A stretch of DNA of 64,000 nt from Bacteroidota bacterium (GTDB taxonomy: Bacteria > Bacteroidota > Bacteroidia > Sphingobacteriales > Sphingobacteriaceae), in NCBI GenBank assembly GCA_023450085.1, contig JAEXHI010000038.1, positions 1 to 64,000 on the forward strand, given 5' to 3'. The position numbers and the translations under genes were made by a program. The notes under the pieces are model-generated. The model saw nothing but the letters and a program-made list of their open reading frames with translations. It searched no databases and was not told the DNA's origin. Below are positions 1 to 9,738 of this stretch, one piece after another; within the stretch, counting starts at the first letter, position 1; every line of letters begins with the position of its first letter.

Positions 1-450
<450 letters not shown>

Positions 451-521
451 AAGCTGCACACACGTTGTTTGTTCTTCACATAACTTCTTTCAATAATATG
501 TCATTTACAAGTTGAAAGTTA

Positions 522-579
522 CAGGTTGAAAGTTAAAAGTGGCGACACTTTATACTTTGTACCCTATACTTTGAACCTG
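522..579 (+). repeat. Inverted repeat in the 23S-5S spacer
   Basis: CAGGTTGAAAGT at 522-533 is matched in inverted orientation by ACTTTGAACCTG at 568-579 (11 of 12 positions). A second hairpin, AAGTG-GCGA-CACTT, is nested inside. The direct repeat GTTGAAAGTT also occurs at 511-520. The structure could be a processing stem for the pre-rRNA or a small palindromic repeat inserted in the spacer; the sequence alone does not decide. Confidence 0.5.
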
Positions 580-591
580 AAATAAAGATAT

Positions 592-702
<111 letters not shown>

Positions 703-710
703 CCTTAAAC

Positions 711-741
711 GCCCCCTTCAGAAATGTCGGGGGCTTTTTTT
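711..741 (+). terminator. Rho-independent terminator of the rRNA operon
   Basis: Stem GCCCCC (711-716) pairs with GGGGGC (729-734), followed by seven T residues. It lies 9 nt after the 5S gene, as expected for the end of an rRNA operon. Confidence 0.92.
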
Positions 742-1009
742 GTATACGGACTTTTTGGACGAAACAGAGAACAGGGCAAAGCGGCAAGCGTAGATAACTT
801 TAGGTATCCTAAAGAAGGAGCTAAAGTCAAAACATTTTGGCTCTCATCATGGCCTATTAACATTACACCCCTTTTATAAGGATTTATCCCTGATGGAAAT
901 ATGTGATTTGCATCAGATTAACTAACAATGTTACGGGGATTACGTTAATAAATTCCTCTAAACCATATAATTTGGTTATCTTTGTCACTTACAAATCACA
1001 TACACATAA
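742..1009. other. Intergenic region with a small palindrome and a Crp/Fnr-like site
   Basis: No gene is seen here. CTTTAGG-TAT-CCTAAAG at 798-814 is a 7-bp palindrome. TGATTTGCATCA at 904-915 resembles a Crp/Fnr-family half-site pair (TGAT-N4-ATCA) and is close to the motif upstream of the alcohol dehydrogenase gene at 32.2 kb. A -7-like box TATCTTTG lies at 977-984, about 25 nt before the desaturase start; no clear -33 TTTG is seen. Confidence 0.45.
977..984 (+). promoter_or_regulatory. Bacteroidetes -7 box (TATCTTTG) for the desaturase gene
   Basis: TATCTTTG matches TAnnTTTG exactly. It would place transcription start near 989 and give a leader of about 20 nt. No -33 element is visible, so an activator may be needed; the Crp/Fnr-like motif at 904-915 would be centred about 80 bp upstream. 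Confidence 0.45.
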
Positions 1010-1990
1010 ATGAGTTTTTTTGTTGAAAGAAGAAGGGAAGTAATGCAGCATATTGAAAAATATATGCTAGAGATGATGCCTGAATATCTCAAGCCTATTG
1101 ACGAAATTTGGCAACCATCTGATTTTTTGCCTGACGCCAGCAAAGACGACTTTTTTCAACGTGTAAAAGACTTACAACAAAGTGCAAGTGAACTTTCTTA
1201 TGATTTAGTGGCTGTTTTGATTGGTGATACAATCACTGAAGAAGCATTGCCTACTTACGAGTCTTGGTTGGCCATGGTTGACGGTGTTAGTCGTGATGAA
1301 GAGGGTGGATGGATGAAATGGAACAGACATTGGACTGCCGAAGAAAATAGACACGGAGATTTACTAAATAAGTACTTATATCTTTCGGGACGTGTAGATA
1401 TGCGTCAAATGGAAATGTCCACTCAGTATTTGATTGCTGATGGCTTTGATATTGGTACTGGTCATGATCCATATAGAAACTTTATTTATACTTCATTTCA
1501 AGAATTAGCCACAAACGTATCACACAGACGTGTAGCTTCTTTGGCTAAGAAGGATGGAGATACATTATTATCTAAAATGTGTGGTGTGATTGCTTCAGAC
1601 GAGGCTAGACACGCAAAAGCATATAAAGATTTTATCAAGCAAATTTTTGCGGTTGATGCGAATGAAGCAATGCTTGCTTTTGACGATATGATGCGCAAAA
1701 AAATTGTAATGCCAGCCCACTTCTTGAGAGAGGTTGGACTTCCAATTGGCCAAGTATTTGGACACTTTACGGACGCAGCTCAGCGTTTAGGCGTTTACAC
1801 TGCAATTGACTACGTTGATATTTTGAAACAACTGATTGTGGAATGGAATATTGAGAGTGTAAAAGAGCTTAACGAAGCAGGAGAGAAAGCCAGAGATTAT
1901 ATCATGAACTTACCAAACCGTTTGTTACGAGTAGCTGAAAGGATGAAAAATCCTACCATTGACTACAAGTTTAAATGGATATTAGCATAA
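1010..1990 (+). CDS. Acyl-ACP desaturase (diiron, soluble type)
   Basis: This 326-aa protein belongs to the soluble ferritin-like acyl-ACP desaturase family, which introduces a cis double bond into acyl chains using a diiron centre, O2 and reduced ferredoxin. Two iron-binding motifs are visible: EENRH at residues 111-115 and DEARH at 197-201. Supporting carboxylates lie in TEEALPTY (about 77-78) and FQELATNVSH (E165). Full length fits the family, and no signal peptide or membrane helix is seen. The gene stands alone between the rRNA operon and a convergent minus-strand operon. Membrane fluidity or temperature adaptation is the inferred role. The chain position desaturated cannot be read from sequence. 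Confidence 0.93.
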   Translation: MSFFVERRREVMQHIEKYMLEMMPEYLKPIDEIWQPSDFLPDASKDDFFQRVKDLQQSASELSYDLVAVLIGDTITEEALPTYESWLAMVDGVSRDEEGGWMKWNRHWTAEENRHGDLLNKYLYLSGRVDMRQMEMSTQYLIADGFDIGTGHDPYRNFIYTSFQELATNVSHRRVASLAKKDGDTLLSKMCGVIASDEARHAKAYKDFIKQIFAVDANEAMLAFDDMMRKKIVMPAHFLREVGLPIGQVFGHFTDAAQRLGVYTAIDYVDILKQLIVEWNIESVKELNEAGEKARDYIMNLPNRLLRVAERMKNPTIDYKFKWILA

Positions 1991-1994
1991 ATAG

Positions 1995-2021
1995 AAAGTC
2001 CTGCATTTGCGGGACTTTTTT
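1995..2021 (+). terminator. Terminator of the desaturase gene
   Basis: AGTCCTGC (1997-2004), ATTT loop, GCGGGACT (2009-2016), then a T tract. It begins 5 nt after the stop codon and touches the stop codon of the convergent gene at 2021. Confidence 0.85.
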
Positions 2022-2944
2022 TATTGATATAACTTGCTTTGTTCTGCTAGATTAAATCCTTGATTGAGGAGCTTTTGCTTTGCTTGCGGTTGCCACATTA
2101 TCGGATTGGTATGATTGAAATGTATGAAATGAATTTTAGCCTTCGTGCTAGCGCTTTCTTTTTCAAATAGTTTCATCGTTTCAGCAACAAACGGATGGGG
2201 TACTTCATTCATAGGTCTGTTATTCAGTTCCAGATTGTCATAGAACGTAGCGTCAAGGAAGGCATAATCAACCTTGTGAACTTCTTCAATGATGTTTTTA
2301 TCCCACTTAGACCATTTATCTATATCTGGAATGAATAGGACTTTCTTCCCTCCCAGATTTACTTTAAAACCTACCGTTTCCGAATATTCGTCACGGTGAG
2401 GTACAATGACTGCTTGGAAGTTAATGGAGCCAAATAAAACAGGTTTAATGGTATCTAATTGAATTAAATTGATGTTCTTTAATTCAACCAGTTGGCTCCA
2501 AGGCCCATTTTTCTCCAAAAAGCCTTTAAACTTAGGCATCACGTAAACGTTCAATTGTTTGGTGTTCATTACTTCACGACCAAACTGCATTAACCCAGTA
2601 TAATGACCAATATGCGCATGCGTCAGAAAGATACCGCTAGGTAGATATGGGTATTCTCCTTTGGTTAATTTTTGAAAGTCTTGTAACTGTTGTTTAATAT
2701 CTGGAGTTGCATCTAACAACCACCATTGCTTGCTTTGAGGATTTACTACCGCCAATGCCGTAACATTTCTCCGCAACTTAGGATTTGCCCATGCTTGGGT
2801 ACAGCATGTTTTTTGACATCCCAAATGAGGAAATCCTCCATCCTGAGCTACACCAAGCACCATTACGTAAGGCTGGTTGCTTTGCGCATTGGCTTGAGTA
2901 ATGAATAGCAGAATGATGGTTAGTAGAACAAAAGCCTTCTTCAT
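2021..2944 (-). CDS. Exported metallo-beta-lactamase-fold protein, PqqB-like
   Basis: A 307-aa protein with a signal peptide (about residues 1-20, ending ANA). The start of the mature part, VLGVAQDGGFPHLGC, is typical of PqqB-like metallo-beta-lactamase proteins. The metal motif is HAHIGH at 109-114, so the Asp of the usual HxHxDH is replaced by Gly. Later motifs PHRDEYSETVGF, FIPDIDKW and HFIHFNHTNP fit the same fold. No other pqq genes are nearby, so a role in PQQ synthesis is not supported. Its ATG overlaps the stop of icmF by one base (TAATG), implying translational coupling. It is probably a periplasmic hydrolase or oxidoreductase of unknown substrate. Confidence 0.75.
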   Translation of the reverse strand: MKKAFVLLTIILLFITQANAQSNQPYVMVLGVAQDGGFPHLGCQKTCCTQAWANPKLRRNVTALAVVNPQSKQWWLLDATPDIKQQLQDFQKLTKGEYPYLPSGIFLTHAHIGHYTGLMQFGREVMNTKQLNVYVMPKFKGFLEKNGPWSQLVELKNINLIQLDTIKPVLFGSINFQAVIVPHRDEYSETVGFKVNLGGKKVLFIPDIDKWSKWDKNIIEEVHKVDYAFLDATFYDNLELNNRPMNEVPHPFVAETMKLFEKESASTKAKIHFIHFNHTNPIMWQPQAKQKLLNQGFNLAEQSKLYQ

Positions 2945-5900
2945 TACATATTCCTTCTATACTGTCCACCTACTTCATATAAAGCATTGCTAATTTGTCC
3001 TAAAGAACATATTTTACATACATCCATCAACTTATCGAAAATATTTTCGCCATTAATGGCTGCCTTTTGTAGGTTTTTTAATGCTTCTGTAGCTTCATTT
3101 TCGTTGCGTTTTTGGAAAGCTTCCAAGGTGTTGATTTGATATTGCTTTTCCTCTTCTGTAGCACGAATAACTTCTCCAGGTACAATGGTAGGTGAACCAT
3201 TTTTATTGAGGAAAGTATTTACGCCTACAATTGGAAATTCACCAGTGTGTTTTAACGTTTCATAGTATAAACTTTCTTCCTGTATTTTACCACGTTGGTA
3301 CATGGTTTCCATGGCACCTAATACACCACCTCTGTCGTTAATGCGTTTAAATTCAGTTAAAACAGCTTCTTCTACCAAATCCGTTAATTCTTCAATGATA
3401 AAAGCACCTTGTAAAGGATTTTCATTTTTTGCCAAACCTAGCTCTCTATTGATAATCAATTGGATGGCCATTGCTCTACGCACAGACTCTTCTGTAGGTG
3501 TGGTAATGGCTTCGTCATAAGCATTGGTATGCAATGAATTACAGTTATCATAAATCGCATAAAGCGCCTGTAGGGTGGTTCTAATGTCGTTAAAATCTAT
3601 TTCCTGAGCGTGTAATGAACGTCCAGAAGTTTGGATATGATATTTTAATTTTTGTGAACGGTCATTTCCTTTGTATTTGTTTTTGATGGCTTTGGCCCAA
3701 ATTCTTCTAGCTACTCTGCCGATTACTGCATATTCAGGGTCGATACCATTGCTAAAGAAAAATGAAAGGTTTGGCGCAAAATCATCAATATGCATACCTC
3801 TGCTCAAATAGTACTCTACAAAGGTAAAGCCGTTACTTAAGGTAAACGCCAATTGCGAAATGGGATTGGCACCAGCTTCGGCAATGTGGTATCCCGATAT
3901 AGAAACCGAATAGAAATTGCGTACTTTCTCTGTAATGAAGTAATGTTGTATATCGCCCATCATCCTCAAGGCAAATTCAGTAGAAAAAATACAAGTGTTT
4001 TGCGCTTGGTCTTCTTTTAAGATATCGGCCTGTACCGTTCCGCGGACAGAACTTATGGCTTTGGCTTTGATTTGCTCATAGATATCTTTCGGCAATACTT
4101 GGTCTCCAGTTACCCCTAAAAGCATTAAACCTAAACCATTATTGCCTTCTGGAAGTGCACCGTTGTACGATGGTCTATTAAGGCCTTTTGCCTTAAAAAT
4201 TTGATTGATTTTAGCAGTTACCTCTTCTTCTAGTCCATTTTCGATAATGTATTTTTCACATTGCTGGTCAATGGCCGCATTCATGAAAAATCCTAATAAC
4301 ATAGGAGCGGGGCCATTGATGGTCATGGAAACAGAAGTACTAGGCGCACATAAATCAAAACCAGAATATAGCTTTTTAGCATCGTCCAAAGTGGCAATAC
4401 TTACTCCAGAGTTCCCGATTTTTCCGTAAATATCTGGACGTAAATGAGGGTCTTCGCCGTATAGGGTCACCGAATCGAAAGCGGTAGATAACCGATGTGC
4501 TGGTTGTCCTAACGACACATAATGGAAACGTTTATTGGTTCTTTCTGGGCCTCCTTCACCTGCAAACATACGAGTTGGGTCTTCTCCATCACGTTTTAAC
4601 GGGAAAACACCAGCAGCATAAGGGAATTCGCCAGGTAAATTTTCTGTAAGTAACCATTTTAAGATGTCACCCCATTCTTCGTAACGAGGTAGCGCCACTT
4701 TTGGGATTTTAAGTTTCGATAATGACTCGTAAAACAACGGTTGTTTAATTTCTTTATCTCGTACTTTATAAATAAAAAAGTCTTGTTGGTAGTTATGTTT
4801 GGTACTAGGCCACTCTCTTAAAAGACGTTTGCATTCACCATCTAATTGTTCTTCGTATAGTGAATAAAGCTTTTCTAAGTCTTCTGTAGCTAATTTTTCC
4901 TCTGCTTTTAATAAATCAATTACACCATTTAATTGATACATTTTACGGGCAATGCCTACTTGTTTTGTCACCCATTCATTGTATTGCTCGCTGGCTTCCG
5001 CAATTTCAGATAGGTATCGTGTGCGTTCAGGAGGGATGATGTAAATCTTTTCAGATTGACTGGAAGTCATTTCCATTTTTGCGGCAAAATCTACCCCCGT
5101 TCTTTCTTGGATTTTTTGAAGTAAGGCCACGAACAGATTGTTCATGCCAGGGTCGTTAAACTGGGAAGCCATGGTTCCATAAACTGGAATTTCCTCGTCT
5201 TTGGCGTCGAAGATATTGTGGTTGCGTTTATATTGCTTCCTTACATCACGCAAAGCATCTAAAGCACCACGTTTATCAAATTTATTGATGGCCACTAAAT
5301 CCGCAAAATCCAACATGTCGATTTTTTCCAGTTGTGTAGCGGCACCAAATTCGGGGGTCATCACGTATAGGGAAACATCTGAATGTTGCGTGATTTCGGT
5401 GTCCGATTGTCCGATACCCGATGTTTCTACAATAATCAAGTCAAACCCAGCCGCTTTACAGATATCGATGCTTTCCTGTACATTTTTTGACAAGGCTAAA
5501 TTGGCCTGTCTGGTGGCTAGAGAACGCATATAAACCCTTGGGTTGTTGATGGCGTTCATCCGTATCCTATCGCCCAATAAGGCCCCGCCTGTTTTTCTTT
5601 TGGAAGGGTCAACAGATATAATGGCAATGGTTTTATCTTTTACTTCAATCAAAAATCTCCTTACCAGTTCATCAACCAATGAAGATTTACCCGCACCGCC
5701 AGTACCTGTAATCCCTAAAACTGGAGGTTGTGTTCCTTGATTAGGTTGTAGTTTCTTTAAGGTTGCTTCAAATTCATCAGCATTGTTTTCTGCAGAAGAG
5801 ATTAATCTTGCAATTTTACGGTTCTCTTTTTCCTGCAAATTTTCGGTTTCATCCTTTAGGCTTTCTATGGTAGCAAAATCCGTTTGTTGCAACATGTCGT

Positions 5901-6309
5901 TAATCATGCCCTGCAAGCCCATTTTTCTGCCATCATCTGGAGAATAGATTTTAGAAATGCCATAAGCTTCCAATTCCTTAATCTCGTCAGGAAGGATTAC
6001 CCCACCGCCACCACCAAATATTTTGATATGTGAGGCACCACGCTCTTGCAGTAAATCGTACATATATTTGAAATACTCGATGTGGCCACCTTGGTAGGAA
6101 GTCATGGCAATGCCCTGAACATCTTCCTGAATAGCACAGTTCACCACTTCATCTACCGAACGATTATGCCCTAGGTGAATGACTTCCGCTCCGCTAGATT
6201 GTAAAATCCTGCGCATGATGTTAATTGTGGCATCGTGACCATCGAAAAGTGCTGCAGCGGTTACGAAACGTATTTTATGGGAAGGTTTATAGATTTCAAT
6301 CTTTTCCAT
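2944..6309 (-). CDS. icmF: Fused isobutyryl-CoA mutase (IcmF)
   Basis: This 1121-aa cytoplasmic enzyme has all three IcmF parts in one chain. First is an N-terminal B12-binding domain with DGHD at 23-26 (lower-ligand His25). Next is a MeaI-type G-protein chaperone with P-loop GTGGAGKS (202-209), ETSGIGQSD and NKFD. Last is a C-terminal mutase TIM barrel from about residue 550. IcmF interconverts isobutyryl-CoA and n-butyryl-CoA, and some members act on isovaleryl/pivalyl-CoA, using adenosylcobalamin. The separate methylmalonyl-CoA mutase subunits are not in the window. The gene heads a two-gene operon with the PqqB-like protein. Confidence 0.92.
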   Translation of the reverse strand: MEKIEIYKPSHKIRFVTAAALFDGHDATINIMRRILQSSGAEVIHLGHNRSVDEVVNCAIQEDVQGIAMTSYQGGHIEYFKYMYDLLQERGASHIKIFGGGGGVILPDEIKELEAYGISKIYSPDDGRKMGLQGMINDMLQQTDFATIESLKDETENLQEKENRKIARLISSAENNADEFEATLKKLQPNQGTQPPVLGITGTGGAGKSSLVDELVRRFLIEVKDKTIAIISVDPSKRKTGGALLGDRIRMNAINNPRVYMRSLATRQANLALSKNVQESIDICKAAGFDLIIVETSGIGQSDTEITQHSDVSLYVMTPEFGAATQLEKIDMLDFADLVAINKFDKRGALDALRDVRKQYKRNHNIFDAKDEEIPVYGTMASQFNDPGMNNLFVALLQKIQERTGVDFAAKMEMTSSQSEKIYIIPPERTRYLSEIAEASEQYNEWVTKQVGIARKMYQLNGVIDLLKAEEKLATEDLEKLYSLYEEQLDGECKRLLREWPSTKHNYQQDFFIYKVRDKEIKQPLFYESLSKLKIPKVALPRYEEWGDILKWLLTENLPGEFPYAAGVFPLKRDGEDPTRMFAGEGGPERTNKRFHYVSLGQPAHRLSTAFDSVTLYGEDPHLRPDIYGKIGNSGVSIATLDDAKKLYSGFDLCAPSTSVSMTINGPAPMLLGFFMNAAIDQQCEKYIIENGLEEEVTAKINQIFKAKGLNRPSYNGALPEGNNGLGLMLLGVTGDQVLPKDIYEQIKAKAISSVRGTVQADILKEDQAQNTCIFSTEFALRMMGDIQHYFITEKVRNFYSVSISGYHIAEAGANPISQLAFTLSNGFTFVEYYLSRGMHIDDFAPNLSFFFSNGIDPEYAVIGRVARRIWAKAIKNKYKGNDRSQKLKYHIQTSGRSLHAQEIDFNDIRTTLQALYAIYDNCNSLHTNAYDEAITTPTEESVRRAMAIQLIINRELGLAKNENPLQGAFIIEELTDLVEEAVLTEFKRINDRGGVLGAMETMYQRGKIQEESLYYETLKHTGEFPIVGVNTFLNKNGSPTIVPGEVIRATEEEKQYQINTLEAFQKRNENEATEALKNLQKAAINGENIFDKLMDVCKICSLGQISNALYEVGGQYRRNM

Positions 6310-6375
6310 AGTATATAAATTCCCAGAGGGGAAAATTGCTTTTGATAAGTATAAAATTGGTTAGAAATTACTGAC

Positions 6376-6406
6376 CAAATGTACATTTTTATAAGGGTTT
6401 TGGCAA
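6376..6406 (-). promoter_or_regulatory. Promoter of icmF operon
   Basis: On the minus strand, TTG (6406-6404) is followed after 20 nt by TACATTTG (6383-6376), matching the Bacteroidetes -33/-7 consensus. The start would be near 6371, with a leader of about 60 nt. Confidence 0.6.
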
Positions 6407-6475
6407 GGTGTAGCCGTTGAGCTTATCTTAAAAGTAATTGCTGTTTGTTAACTAAATGGCAATAAATATTTGTTT

Positions 6476-6515
6476 AAAATAAAAATCCCCAATTCGGATA
6501 AGTGAATTGGGGATT
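6476..6515 (-). terminator. Terminator of the PafA-type phosphatase gene
   Basis: AATCCCCAATTC (6484-6495) and GAATTGGGGATT (6504-6515) form a perfect 12-bp stem with an 8-nt loop. On the minus strand the stem is followed by a T-rich tract (ATTTTTATTTT). Confidence 0.88.
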
Positions 6516-6538
6516 CATATTGTGAATTTGATAATTGC

Positions 6539-8209
6539 TTATTTCATGGCTTCGATAATCACGTTGCCAATACTGCCACTAGGTTGTTGGATATGCAGTA
6601 GTGCAGAAATGGTAGGGGCAATGTCGGTCATCGCATATGGCTTGTTGGTTTTGCCTGGTTTAATTCCCCAGCCCATAAACACTGCTGGAATATGGCTATC
6701 ATAAGGGTTCCATGCGGCATGACCTGTACCAGGGTTTAATGTTGGATACCAACCTGCATCTAAGATAATGTAAACGTCACCACTTCTGCGGGCATTGTAA
6801 CCATTAGTGATTTTATTTTTAAGCTCTTGAGGAAGACTAGCATTGCCCAAATTCTTAACGTCTACGGCATTAAGTACACCTTCTTGCTTAATCAAATAAT
6901 CGATGCTTAGCTGTTTAATTTTGTTATAGTCAGCGTTTGCGGCTTTAATGGCATCAGTATCAAAAATTAGTTGATTGTTGATTAAAGTGAAGATGGCATC
7001 TTTTACCTTGAATTCTTTTAAAATCAAACTGTCTAATTCAGTTTTGTATTTCTTTGGATTTAGTCCTCCGCCAGGTAATTTGTTCTCTTTTGAAAAGCCT
7101 GGTACATGGGTTACGCCATGGTCGGCAGTTAAGAAAAGCAAGTAATTTCCTTTGCCAATAGTTTTATCCAAGTAAGCAAAGAAGTCTTCTAAATCCTTAT
7201 CTAATCTTAAGTAGGTATCTTCTAGTTCAATAGAGTTTGGACCAAACTGGTGGCCTACATAGTCGGTTGAAGATAAACTTACGGCTAGGAAATCGGTGTT
7301 GCCTGTTTGTCCAAGTTTTTCGGCGGGAATGGCAGCTTTTGCAAATTCGAGGGTGAAAGTATTGCCTTGTGGCATGCTAGCCATCATCGAGTAGTTTTTG
7401 CCTACATATTGCTTAAATAGGTGAGGGAAGGTAGCAGTTTTCTCGCCTTTGAAAACTCTTTCGTAAGGTTTGTCATCTGCAGTACTTTCTTTGTAGGTTT
7501 CGATAGGGTAAAGTGTATTCCAATCTTGTGCGAAATAAGTATTAGGTAGTTTTCTGCCATTAAACTCATTTACCCAAGTAGGTAATTGTTGCATGTAGTG
7601 AGTACTGGTAATAAAATTTCCAGTCAAATCATCGTACCAATAAGAACCATTTGCGGTGTGTCCACCAGGTAAAATAGCACCTCTGTCCTTAATAGATACG
7701 CTGATTACTTTACTTCTAAAATTGGTAGCCATTCGTAGTTCATCGGTCATGGTAGTTACCAATAAGTTTTTAGGCGACATTAGTCCTTCTTTACTGGTAC
7801 TGCCTACGGTGTTAACATCTTTATCTTCCACACAGTAAACATCTCTGCCTAATTGTGGGTCGAACCAGTTGTTGCCAATAATTCCATTAATGGCTGGTAC
7901 CGAACCTGTATACACCGAAGAGTGGCCACAAGCGGTGAGCGTAGGTGTGTATGGAATTAAGGTGTTTTCGGCCGAAAATCCTTCGTTAATTAAACGTTTG
8001 AAACCTCCTTGCCCGTATCGGCTGTAAAAGCGATAAAGATAATCCCAACGCATTTGGTCTACCACCATACCTACTACAAGTTTCGGTCTGGCAACGGTTT
8101 GTGGATAGTTTGATGTAGAGGTTGTAGCGGTTGATTTAGTTGTCTTTTGGGCGCTTGCACCACTTGCAAATAAGATAGCAATGGAAAAGCACAGGAATTT
8201 TACTTTCAT
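6539..8209 (-). CDS. pafA: PafA-type alkaline phosphatase (exported phosphomonoesterase)
   Basis: A 556-aa secreted phosphatase of the alkaline phosphatase superfamily. The signal peptide is about residues 1-20. The catalytic Thr92 lies in TPTLTACGHSS, metal ligand D51 in VVDQM, and the phosphate-clamping pair K176/R178 in SIKDRGA. These positions are a constant 13-14 residues beyond D38, T79, K162 and R164 of the characterised flavobacterial PafA. Further ligands are in SSTDYVGH, TADHG and GTGHAAW. PafA-type enzymes release phosphate from many organic monoesters and are often constitutive in Bacteroidetes. The gene is monocistronic in appearance. Confidence 0.92.
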   Translation of the reverse strand: MKVKFLCFSIAILFASGASAQKTTKSTATTSTSNYPQTVARPKLVVGMVVDQMRWDYLYRFYSRYGQGGFKRLINEGFSAENTLIPYTPTLTACGHSSVYTGSVPAINGIIGNNWFDPQLGRDVYCVEDKDVNTVGSTSKEGLMSPKNLLVTTMTDELRMATNFRSKVISVSIKDRGAILPGGHTANGSYWYDDLTGNFITSTHYMQQLPTWVNEFNGRKLPNTYFAQDWNTLYPIETYKESTADDKPYERVFKGEKTATFPHLFKQYVGKNYSMMASMPQGNTFTLEFAKAAIPAEKLGQTGNTDFLAVSLSSTDYVGHQFGPNSIELEDTYLRLDKDLEDFFAYLDKTIGKGNYLLFLTADHGVTHVPGFSKENKLPGGGLNPKKYKTELDSLILKEFKVKDAIFTLINNQLIFDTDAIKAANADYNKIKQLSIDYLIKQEGVLNAVDVKNLGNASLPQELKNKITNGYNARRSGDVYIILDAGWYPTLNPGTGHAAWNPYDSHIPAVFMGWGIKPGKTNKPYAMTDIAPTISALLHIQQPSGSIGNVIIEAMK

Positions 8210-8298
8210 TGATGATTTTTTTATAAAGGTATCAAATGACTATTAAGTTCATGGAGAAGTATTGTAAATATTTCATCTCATTTACCATTATGAGTGTT

Positions 8299-9588
8299 TT
8301 ATATAATTTCGGCCACAACAAAAGTGCTTCCGCCTACAAAAATTAAATCTTTTGGTTGTGCTTTTAGTTTTGCTCCAGCTAATGCTGTGGCTACGCTATT
8401 AAACACTTGCCCTTTTAAGTTAAAACTGGCCGCTTGCTCAGCAAGTTCGTGAGCAGGCAAAGCTCTTTCCAATTCAGGTTGGCAAAAGTAATAGTTGGCT
8501 TTTTGAGGCAATAGAGATAGTACGGCGGTAATGTCTTTATCTTTCACCATGCCAATAACCATATGAAGTTGCTCATGTGGCGTTTGTTGGATGTTTTGTA
8601 CTACTTCGGCAATGCCAGCTTTGTTATGGCCTGTATCACAAATTACCAATGGATTTTTAGATAAGGTTTGCCATCTGCCTTGTAAGCCTGTTAGCTTTTT
8701 AACGCTTTTTAATGCTTCACGTACGGCTTTATCTTCAATTTTGTAGCCTATTTCTCTTAAAGCCCTAACAGATTGTAGTACTGTGATGATGTTTTTTCGT
8801 TGGTAGTTTCCCGTTAAATCTAAGCTTAACTCAATATTGCTGTTGTCCTTAATTCCCTGAATATTTAATTGTAGTAAGTTCGATTTTGTACTTGCATTGG
8901 CAATCAATAATTCATCTTCCGCAAATGTTAAAGGGGCGTTTTGCTCTTTTGCTTTTTTTACGAAAACGGGGTCTGTTTCAGGATGGTGCTCCCCAATAAT
9001 TACTGGTGTGTTTTGCTTAATGATTCCTGCTTTTTCAAAGGCAATTTCGGAAAAAGTATTGCCCAGCATATTGGTATGGTCAAGACTGATGTTGGTAATG
9101 ATAGATAGGTCGGGATGGATGATATTTGTGGAATCGAGCCTGCCGCCTAAACCTACTTCAATAATGGCTACATCTACTTTTTCTTGTGCAAAATAGGAGA
9201 AGGCCATGGCTACTGTTACTTCAAAAAAGGATGGTTCAATTTCTTCTATTAAAGGCTGCTGCTGTTTTACAAAATTGGTCACGAAGTTTTTAGAGACCAT
9301 TTTACCATTAATGCGTATGCGTTCTCTAAAATCTTTGAGGTGGGGAGAGGTATATAAGCCAGTTTTATAACCCGCTTTTTGCAAGATGGCAGCCAACATG
9401 TGCGAAGTGGAGCCTTTTCCATTGGTGCCACCAATATGAATGGTTTTGTATTCATTTTGTGGATTATTTAAGGCTGAGCAAAAGGCGATGGTATTATGCA
9501 AATCCTTTTTAAAAGCTACCGCACCAACTCTGGTAAACATGGGTAAACGGCTATAAAGATATTCGACGGTTTGGCTGTAGTTCATCAT
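8299..9588 (-). CDS. folC: Bifunctional folylpolyglutamate synthase / dihydrofolate synthase
   Basis: A 429-aa Mur-ligase-family enzyme that adds glutamate to dihydropteroate and folates. Visible motifs are the P-loop GGTNGKGS (53-60), YTSPHL, the central EVGLGGRLDSTN, SLDHTNMLG, and DTGHN in the C-terminal domain. Two ATGs are adjacent at 9588 and 9585; either can be the start. A -7 box (TATCTTTG) at 9603-9596 puts transcription start only a few bases upstream, so the leader is very short. It is separated from the downstream phosphatase by 89 nt. Confidence 0.95.
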   Translation of the reverse strand: MMNYSQTVEYLYSRLPMFTRVGAVAFKKDLHNTIAFCSALNNPQNEYKTIHIGGTNGKGSTSHMLAAILQKAGYKTGLYTSPHLKDFRERIRINGKMVSKNFVTNFVKQQQPLIEEIEPSFFEVTVAMAFSYFAQEKVDVAIIEVGLGGRLDSTNIIHPDLSIITNISLDHTNMLGNTFSEIAFEKAGIIKQNTPVIIGEHHPETDPVFVKKAKEQNAPLTFAEDELLIANASTKSNLLQLNIQGIKDNSNIELSLDLTGNYQRKNIITVLQSVRALREIGYKIEDKAVREALKSVKKLTGLQGRWQTLSKNPLVICDTGHNKAGIAEVVQNIQQTPHEQLHMVIGMVKDKDITAVLSLLPQKANYYFCQPELERALPAHELAEQAASFNLKGQVFNSVATALAGAKLKAQPKDLIFVGGSTFVVAEII

Positions 9589-9595
9589 GATGTTT

Positions 9596-9603
9596 CAAAG
9601 ATA
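9596..9603 (-). promoter_or_regulatory. -7 box for folC
   Basis: TATCTTTG on the minus strand, an exact TAnnTTTG match, 7 nt before the first ATG of folC. No -33 TTTG is seen at the usual distance. Confidence 0.45.
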
Positions 9604-9738
9604 GGTGAAGTTTTATTTTTTTGCGATGGTTTTGGTTCAAACCTAATCGGTTTTAGTGCTCTTTAGAATTTTTAAAGGTTCTTGTTGTTAGCGCATTTTT
9701 ATTTTGATAAATTCGTTTGGTATCTAAATTCTTTTTTG

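Noticed and set aside
2021..2944. PQQ biosynthesis role
   Set aside because: The protein is PqqB-like, but no pqqA, C, D or E is in the window and the metal motif differs.
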